From assembly GCA_029255685.2 (NCBI GenBank), contig CM055317.2, forward strand, positions 74,947,460-75,011,459: DNA of 64,000 bases. The letters run 5' to 3'. Under the pieces are notes generated by a model. That model searched no databases, had not been told where the DNA came from, and worked only from the letters and a program-made list of their open reading frames with translations. This document shows positions 56,782 through 64,000 of this stretch, in pieces (positions within the stretch are counted from its first letter, which is position 1; each line of letters opens with the position of its first letter). Position numbers and translations under genes: made by a program. The DNA comes from Silene conica. Lineage: Eukaryota > Streptophyta > Magnoliopsida > Caryophyllales > Caryophyllaceae.

Positions 56782-57826
56782 TTAATCCGTAAATGTGACC
56801 TCAAATTTAGGGCATGAACAACATATGTTTGATCTTTTAACACAAATTAATCTCTAATAGGAAATATTTGTCTATATCAAAATTATAATCTTTATACAAA
56901 ATCAAATGTAAAGAATTTATTATTAAATGAGAGGGAATATGCATGTATATATCAATGATATTACATACTCAATATCTGGATTGATAAGTCATTTCCTTAT
57001 TTTTAGAGGCTAAGATTCGTGACTACATCAATCCTCAGTCCTATTGTTTTCATAGTGTCATCATCTTAAGTATTCTCTTTGTCCCGGCGTGTTAATTATA
57101 GACCGAGTTGTTGAATAAACGGTAGGATGTGAAAATAAAAATAGGGAAAATAAAAGGTGAAAGGGATTAGATAGCACGCCTTAGGTTGCATGGTTTGAAG
57201 ACTAATAAAAAGCGGTCCCCTTGTTTTCATCTTCAAAAGTTAGCTTTAGTAGTACGTAGTTTTTGTGGTCTTTACTCTTTAACCACGCATGATCATCAAT
57301 CGCTAGCTTAGCTTGGTCCTTTTAGGGTAACCCTAATTTTCATAACGCAACTTAAAACCCATAATGTTATTTCCACTATGTATCGTTTTGATCTTCATGC
57401 TCCAATTAAAGGGATATTACTCATATTAGAATCATAGTAATAGGAATCTACTCGGCAACTAACTTGCCAACTTGTCAGCTTGCCAAATTATCATATATCC
57501 TCCATTACTTAGCTTGAATTATTATCGTCGTTGAAATAAATTTCTTTCTGGAAAAAATACTATTTAAATAAGCAAGATGAAATTTAAAATGACTATAAAA
57601 TTCAAATTAATGGACTGATATAGTTGTATTTTTTTATGTAAATTTATGTAAAAATTCATTTTTCTATGTAATTAGATTTTTATCTTCACACTTTGTTATA
57701 ATGAAAATACCATTATTAATTAGTTGATATGAAATATGAAATTTCATTGTATTTTGTATTACATCTAATTATATAGCTCAATATGTGAGTTTGACTCCAT
57801 ATCAGCAATAAGTCTTACTTAAAACA
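56782..57826. other. Intergenic DNA
   Basis: About 1 kb, AT-rich, no gene recognised. Confidence 0.4.
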
Positions 57827-58138
57827 GATATATCCGTTTTAACTTAAGACGGTTCAAATAATATTTACTTAATTGGTACCGTAATAAAAACAAAATATTT
57901 TAGTTGTTGTATTATAATAAAATAAAAAAAGATATATCCGTTTTAACTTAAGACGGTTCAAATAATATTTACTTAATTGGTACCGTAATAAAAACAAAAT
58001 ATTTTAGTTGTTGTATTATAATAAAATAAAAAAAGATATATCCGTATTAACTTAAGACGGTTCAAATAATATTTACTTAATTGGTACCGTAATAAAAACA
58101 AAATATTTTAGTTGTTGTATTATAATAAAATAAAATAA
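57827..58138. repeat. Three tandem copies of a 104-bp repeat
   Basis: Copies at 57827-57930, 57931-58034 and 58035-58138, almost identical (one visible substitution near 58044). Each has GATATATCCGTTTTAACTTA near its start and an AT-rich remainder. The bases just before copy 1 (GTCTTACTTAAAAC) form an inverted repeat with the unit start, so a MITE-like sequence probably seeded the array. It ends next to the tRNA gene. Confidence 0.9.
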
Positions 58139-58140
58139 AA
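58137..58140 (-). terminator. Pol III terminator of tRNA-Thr
   Basis: TTTT on the minus strand, 12 nt after the tRNA 3' end, with further T-runs beyond it in the 104-bp repeat. Confidence 0.6.
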
Positions 58141-58151
58141 GAAGAAGAAAG

Positions 58152-58223
58152 AGCCCCCGGCGAGGATCGAACTCGCGGCCTTTCGCTTACGAAGCGAACG
58201 CAATACCACTATGCTACGGAGGC
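58152..58223 (-). tRNA. tRNA-Thr (anticodon CGU)
   Basis: Minus strand, 72 nt including the discriminator base. Acceptor arm GCCTCCG / CGGGGGC (one G-U pair), D-arm GCATAGTGGTATTGC, anticodon arm TTCGC-TTCGTAA-GCGAA with anticodon CGT, T-arm GCGAG-TTCGATC-CTCGC. A and B boxes (TAGCATAGTGG, GTTCGATCC) are intact, so it should be transcribed by RNA polymerase III. Upstream CAAC-type bases (about 58225-58235) match plant tRNA start motifs. The terminator is a T4 run, complement of 58137-58140. No intron. Reads ACG threonine codons. Confidence 0.95.
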
Positions 58224-58485
58224 GCTCGTTGTTAACACAAACAAAAAACATTTGTTTTAAGGAAAAGCAAAATAATTGTCCTATTTACATAAATGGCCCA
58301 TTATTTATTTTTTTTTATTTTTTTTTTGAAGGGTAAATGGCCCATTATTTAAACATTCTTAAGTGAGAATTTGTGCCGTATTAATTATGTTTGTATGACT
58401 AATTGACTACATTTTAAGGAAGATGATTTGAAATACAAAATAGTCTTGCTTGTGACGGATAAAGGTTTTATAACTCATAAGTTAA

Positions 58486-58635
58486 TGTGAAAGTACATAA
58501 TATTAATGGGATATAATTACTAGTATTAATATCGTAACTCTTTAGTTTCCGTCTTATGTTATGTATTAAGCTATATATGTATGGTTGTATACATCAGTTT
58601 AATAATAAGGAGAATTTATCTCATCATTTTCTTTA
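58486..58635 (+). repeat. 5' LTR of copia E
   Basis: 150 bp, TGTGAAAGTAC to CTTTA. Ends in TA rather than the usual CA. Identical to the 3' copy. Confidence 0.95.
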
Positions 58636-61600
58636 TGGTATCTTGAGCCACAACAGCCACAACTAGGGTTACATAAAACAAAAAAAATCAGAAACAGAAT
58701 ACCACTCCACCGACTGCAGTCATGGTCGGTACAGACGATCAAAAGAAAAACAACATCATTCCATCCAACTCTCCCCTATATCTTCACCAATCTGATAACC
58801 CAAATTTATCCCTCACACAAATTGTTTTTAATGGCGAAAACTACGATTTGTGGGCAGCGGCAGTAAGGAACGGTTTAGATGCAAAAAATAAACTCACTTT
58901 CGTTGAAGGCAAAGTCGATCGTCCTGTTAATGACGACGGAGAAGAGAGCATTGAGGGAGTGGCTTGGAGGCAATGCAACGCTATGTTAAAGGCATGGTTA
59001 CGAAATGTGATCGATCCTAAATTGCATCTTAGCATTGCTTTCGAGTCATCAACCGTCGCAGAGGTATGGGACGAATTGAAGGACCGGTATTCCACTGGTA
59101 ATGCTCCCAGAGTACACCAATTGAAAGGAGACTTGGCGGATTGCAAACAAGGAAGCCTATCGGTGGTCGAATACTATACAAAACTCAAGACAATTTGGGA
59201 CGAGCTTGCGAACTATAGCAAAATTCCGTCTTGTAGTTGTGGAGCAGCCGTGATGATAGCAAAAGAAAAAGAAGAGGAACGATTTCACCAGTTTCTAATG
59301 GGACTTGACACAACCGTGTATGGTCAGGTACGCACCAATCTCTTAATGGAAGATCCCATCACTAATCTGTCTCATGCATACGCTGTTATATTGCGAGAAG
59401 AAAGGCACTCAAAGATGGGAAAGGCGAAGGAAGAAAGTATTGAGGCTGCAATGACAACAAGAATCCATAACAGTGGAAAAGGAAGAGGCCTTTTTATCAA
59501 GCAAGGAGGCAATGAAGAGGATCAGGCAGCGTGTGGATACTGTGGTAGGTTTTATCACACAGAAGAAAACTGCTACCACAAGCACGGATACGAGGCAGTC
59601 AAAGCCCGGGAAAGAGCACAAGGCCGTGGAAGAGGCCGTGGGAATTCTGGGCGTGGAAGAGGCCGTGGGAGGTCACAAGGCAGGGAGCAAGCAAACGCGG
59701 TAGGGACTCCGTCAAACAAAGAAGCAGAGTTCTCAAAACTACCTTTCACATCCGACGAAATCGAAAAACTCCGCACCTTGTTGAATTCGAGCCCCGATGG
59801 CAGTGAACTTTTGGCAGGTATGAACATAAAAATTGACGAAAAATGGTTAATTGATAGTGGTGCATCACACCATATGACAGGAAGACGAGAGTATCTTCGC
59901 AATTTTTGGACCAACGAAACATCAAATGTTGGCTTACCGGATGGACGTCAAATTCAAGCAAAGGAGCATGGTGAAGTCATTCTAAATGACAAATTTATGT
60001 TGAAAGATGTGTTATACGTGCCAGGCTTAACTTGTAATTTAATCTCAGTTCGACAATTGGTTAGAGAAAACGATTGTGTAATGACATTTTTTCCTGATTA
60101 TTGTGTTGTGCAGGATCGGGTTTCGAGGATGGAGATTGGACGGGGTGAGCATAGTGAAGGTCTTTACTATTTTGGGTCGAGCAAGTTGAAAACCGTAGCA
60201 AAGGCAATAATGGGCAAAAATGATGAGCTATGACACAAGCGACTTGGGCACCCATCAAATAGTAAATCTTTTTATTTTTCTCAATTAGTCGGTTGCAATT
60301 TGAATTGGGACTCTAGTATTGTGTGTGATCCCTGTTGTCGGGCCAAACAAACACGAAACTCTTTTCAACTTAATAATAAACGGTGTGACAATTTATTTGG
60401 TTTAATTCACGTTGATATTTGGGGAAAATACCATGTCGCTAGTCTATCCCGTGCACAATATTTTTTGACCATAGTCGATGACCATAGTCGGGGAGTGTGG
60501 GTCTATCTCATGAAAGATAAAAGTGAGGCGAGTGAACTGATGAAAGCTTTTTGTCAAATGGTGAAAACCCAATTCGGGACGTGTGTAAAAATTATTCAAA
60601 GTGATAACGGGACTGAACTTTTATCCGGAGTGATGCAATATTATTACAGAGATAATGGGATATTGTTTCAAACTAGCAATGTGGATACACCTCAACAAAA
60701 CGGGAGAGTCGAGAGAAAACACCGTCACATACTTGAAAAGGCCAGAGCTTTACGTTTTGCAGGACACTTACCAATTCATTTTTGGGGAGAATGCGTTCTC
60801 ACAGCAGCCTATTTAATCAATCGAACACCCACTCCATTACTTGACAATAAGACACCCTTCGAAATTATATACCAAAAACAACCATATTTTTCAAATCTTC
60901 GTGTTCTCGCTTGCTTGTGTTACGCTCACAATAAAGATAAACCTCGTGATAAATTTGGGGAGCGGGGAAAACGTTGTATATTCCTAGGGTATCCTCACAG
61001 TAAGAAGGGATGGAAGGTATACGATTTGAATGCTAAACGAATGTTTGTTTCTCGGGATGTCATGTTTTTTGAGCATATATTTCCCTACTTTCAACCCACA
61101 GATTACAATTCCTCAACCCAAAATACCGAGCCCAACACATTAACAAAACCTAGCCTATACATTGATGATCCAGTCAGCCCTCCTAACGGTTTGATTAATA
61201 AAAAAAATCAGCCTCATCATGAAGGCAACACCAATACACCAACCCACGAACTCAATCCTTCCCTCACCAATGACAATCAGCCCAATAAAGTAAATCAGCC
61301 CAATCAACTCAATCCTTCACTTACCCATGATAACCAGCCCAACCACGACCAAATTGTCCAGCCCAATTCATTCCCAGACCAGCCAGAAGTCCCTGACCAA
61401 GTTGTTATAGACCGACCTGATAACACTGAGAATGCAGAGGAGCGATTAGGTCGAGGCGCACGGGAGAAGCGAGAGCCCTACTGGAGAAATGATTACGTTT
61501 GTAAGTCGACCAGAATAGTAACACCTCTCGCTACTGTTCATCGTGTTCCATCGAAGTCCGCGAAATCAGGTACTCGCTATCCTTTAGTCAATTATGTCGT

Positions 61601-63201
61601 TACTAATTGTTTCTCTAACTCGCATAAGTCTTTTTTGGCTAAGATTGATGCCATTCGCGAGCCCACTTGTTTCCGTGAAGCAGCAGGTGATCCAAATTGG
61701 CGAAATGCCATGTCTAAGGAAATCGAGGCCTTGGAAAAAAATGGAACGTGGGAGATAGTTCGATTACCGGATGGAAAAAAACCCATTGGCTGTAAATGGG
61801 TCTATAAAATCAAATACAAAGCGGATGGTTCTGTGGAACGGTACAAGGCTCGATTAGTCGCTCAAGGTTTCACTCAAGTTGAAGGGATTGATTATCACGA
61901 AACTTATGCACCCGTTGCCAAAATGACCAGCGTGCGTACATTACTAGCCGTAGCCGTTGTCAAACGATGGAACATTGAGCAATTAGATGTCAATAACGCT
62001 TTTTTGCACGGCGATTTAGACGAAGAAGTCTATATGCGGGTCCCACAAGGTTTTGAACGAAAGGGGGAGCATAGAGTCTGTAAATTGTTGAAGTCCATAT
62101 ACGGTTTGAAGCAAGCTTCACGAAATTGGTTTGCCAAGCTTACAAGCTTTCTTAAGAGGTACGGTTTCGTTCAATCCTTGGCCGATTACTCCTTGTTTAC
62201 CCATAATAGTGGTGGTGTTTTTATAGGCGTCTTGGTCTATGTCGATGATATGGTTCTTGTAAGTAATAATGTCGATGCGAGCAAGCAATTCAAATCGAAA
62301 TTACATGAACATTTCGGAATTAAGGACCTAGGACGACTTCAATATTTCTTGGGAATAGAGATAGCGCATGGGTCGAATGGTTTGTTCCTCAATCAAAGAA
62401 AATATGCATTAGGAATAATTGAGGGAGAAGGAATGACCGGAGCCAAACCCGTCAGCACGCCCATGTTAACACACCATCAATTAGAGTCGACAAAAGGGGA
62501 GGTTTTAAAGGATGTGATGAAGTATAGAAGACTAGTTGGAAGGTTGGTTTATCTAACTATCACGAGGCCAGATTTGGTCTATTCAGTTCACATGCTTTCG
62601 CGTTTCGTCAGTGAGCCGAGAAAAGAACACTGGGATGCGGCTTTAAGGGTCGTAAGATATATCAAGATGAATCCAAGTAAAGGGGTTTTTTTGAAGAAAG
62701 ACACTGATTTGCAGTTACAGGGTTATTGCGACTCAGATTATGGGAGATGTCCGGTTACCAGACGCTCATTAACTGGATATTACGTGTCACTCGGATCATC
62801 GCCAATTTCATGGAGAGCCAAAAGGCAGGCTACGGTCTCGAAATCAACGGCAGAGGCGGAATACCGTGCTATGGGGAGTGCTACTAGTGAGTTAATTTGG
62901 TTGAAATCTTTCCTAGCGTCATTGGGAGTTTTTCATGTGAAACCAATGCTTTTGTATTGTGATAATCAAGCAGCCATACATATAGCTAAGAATCCGGTTT
63001 TCCACGATAGGACGAAGCACATAGAGATAGACTGTCATTTTATCAGGCAACATGTTGTCAGCAATACGATTAAGACGATGCATATTCGAAGTCAAGAACA
63101 AATAGCAGATTTGTTTACAAAACCGCTAGGAGGAGAAGCGTTTGAGTACTTGTTGAGCAAATTGGGTCTCGGTATACCACGAGCTCCAACTTGAGGGGGA
63201 G

Positions 63202-63351
63202 TGTGAAAGTACATAATATTAATGGGATATAATTACTAGTATTAATATCGTAACTCTTTAGTTTCCGTCTTATGTTATGTATTAAGCTATATATGTATGG
63301 TTGTATACATCAGTTTAATAATAAGGAGAATTTATCTCATCATTTTCTTTA
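63202..63351 (+). repeat. 3' LTR of copia E
   Basis: 150 bp, identical to 58486-58635, followed by the target duplication GTTAA. Confidence 0.95.
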
Positions 63352-63356
63352 GTTAA

Positions 63357-64000
63357 AGATCAATGTAGTCCTTTAGCTTGTTACGCATAGTGGCCGTCTT
63401 GAGAATTTGTGTTTGAAATAATGTTGGGTCCCTTCATGTTTTAGGAAGGGATTATAGATTACAAAACCAAGAAAAATATAAAAATGAAAAAGACATATAG
63501 ATGTGCAGTTTGTCTTGCTCGTGACGGATACTTTCCGCTCATAAGAAAGCAAGTGGGGGAAAAATGAAGCCATGAATGTTGCTACTTGCACATTGTAAGT
63601 CTTAGGCTTGTGACGGATAGTACCCGTGTTCAATAAAAATTTGTGATAGATGTGATATGTGAATGCTAATTATTCACGTGAATAAAATTGTTTCTTAGAG
63701 ATAAGTTTTTGCTTTAGTATTATGCTTTAATATTACGCATTCACGTTGATTGCACAAAAAGGATTATACAACCAGATGTATAATAGCATCGTACAACCAT
63801 GATATATTTTATTGAGCTTATGTGTATATTTGTTGAGCTTTAAACTATTTTGAGTTATATTTTAGTTTTTTTAAATTTAAATTAAAATATAGTTCAACTC
63901 ATATGTATTGTGTTTTAGTTGTATAATAATTTCAATTCTCAATATTTTGTCAAGGAGTTCATAAACTTTACCATATAGCTCATATTCTTTCTAATAAAGC
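63357..64000. other. Intergenic DNA at the window end
   Basis: No gene recognised. CTTGTGACGGATA-type motifs occur at about 63516 and 63608, and also at 58448 on the other side of element E, suggesting E landed among copies of a small repeat. Confidence 0.4.

Larger units (their letters stand above)
58486..63351 (+). mobile_element. Copia element E (young, nearly whole)
   Basis: 4866 bp, Ty1/copia, same lineage as element A. Identical 150-bp LTRs (58486-58635, 63202-63351). Perfect target duplication GTTAA (58481-58485, 63352-63356). Primer-binding site TGGTATCTTGAGCC from 58636, purine tract GAGGGGGAG at about 63193-63201. Parts in order: gag and protease (about 58.7-60.2 kb; zinc knuckle CGYCGRFYHTEENC, protease LIDSGASHHMTG), then integrase (FLTIVDDHSRGVWV, IIQSDNGTE), RT (LVYVDDMVLVS) and RNase H (CDSDYGRCPVTRRS, AEAEYRAMGSATSELIW) up to 63194. 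It looks nearly whole, with about one break. LTR identity puts the insertion within roughly the last several hundred thousand years, limited by the short LTR length. Confidence 0.96.

Overview
This window is plant nuclear DNA: AT-rich, intron-bearing, with plant Ty1/copia, CACTA, Helitron, hAT, PIF/Harbinger, Stowaway and LINE sequences, one intact TCP transcription factor gene and one cytosolic-type tRNA gene. It is a eudicot. The only hint of order is a decayed ribosome-inactivating-protein-like relic, which would suit Caryophyllales but is weak. No coding content looks prokaryotic or organellar. Family names come from reading motifs by eye, without database searches.

Region 1 (1-27 kb) is a stack of nested insertions. 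A host exon (179-400 continuing at 26781-26858) is split by copia element A (401-26776, 226/230-bp LTRs, about 2% diverged). A is itself split twice: by copia relative B (1967-11055, 1292-bp LTRs, about 0.4% diverged, gag but no recognisable pol) and by CACTA DNA transposon D (12858-26015, 3-bp target duplication). D is split by copia C (13948-22565, minus strand, 991-bp LTRs that look identical, uninterrupted 1343-residue polyprotein). LTR divergence and nesting order agree.

The most interesting object is CACTA element D. I see no transposase in it. It carries exon-intron fragments of at least three unrelated host genes, all on the minus strand: a calcium-dependent protein kinase (CDPK), a CGI-58/ABHD4-5-like alpha/beta hydrolase and a plastid-type HSP70. 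A 5'UTR-like leader precedes them. It is a transduplicating 'Pack-CACTA', and copia C landed inside its HSP70 exon.

Region 2 (27-49 kb) is gene-poor and built mostly of small or rolling-circle elements. It holds several Helitrons with 3' hairpin plus CTAG ends, apparently in chains and with duplicated termini. It also holds a 2.9-kb solo LTR with unusual minisatellites and GC-rich palindromes, a 5'-truncated LINE, hAT-like elements with GC-rich subterminal repeats, and MITEs.

Region 3 (49.9-52.1 kb) is the one clear intact host protein gene, a CIN-class TCP factor of the TCP5/13/17 type with a 5'UTR intron. Part of that intron, including a splice donor and a MITE, is duplicated in tandem.

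Region 4 (52-64 kb) holds a CACTA terminus, a hAT MITE, a deleted PIF/Harbinger element, a triple 104-bp repeat, a tRNA-Thr(CGU) gene and a nearly whole young copia element E (58486-63351, identical 150-bp LTRs) about 260 bp upstream of the tRNA gene.
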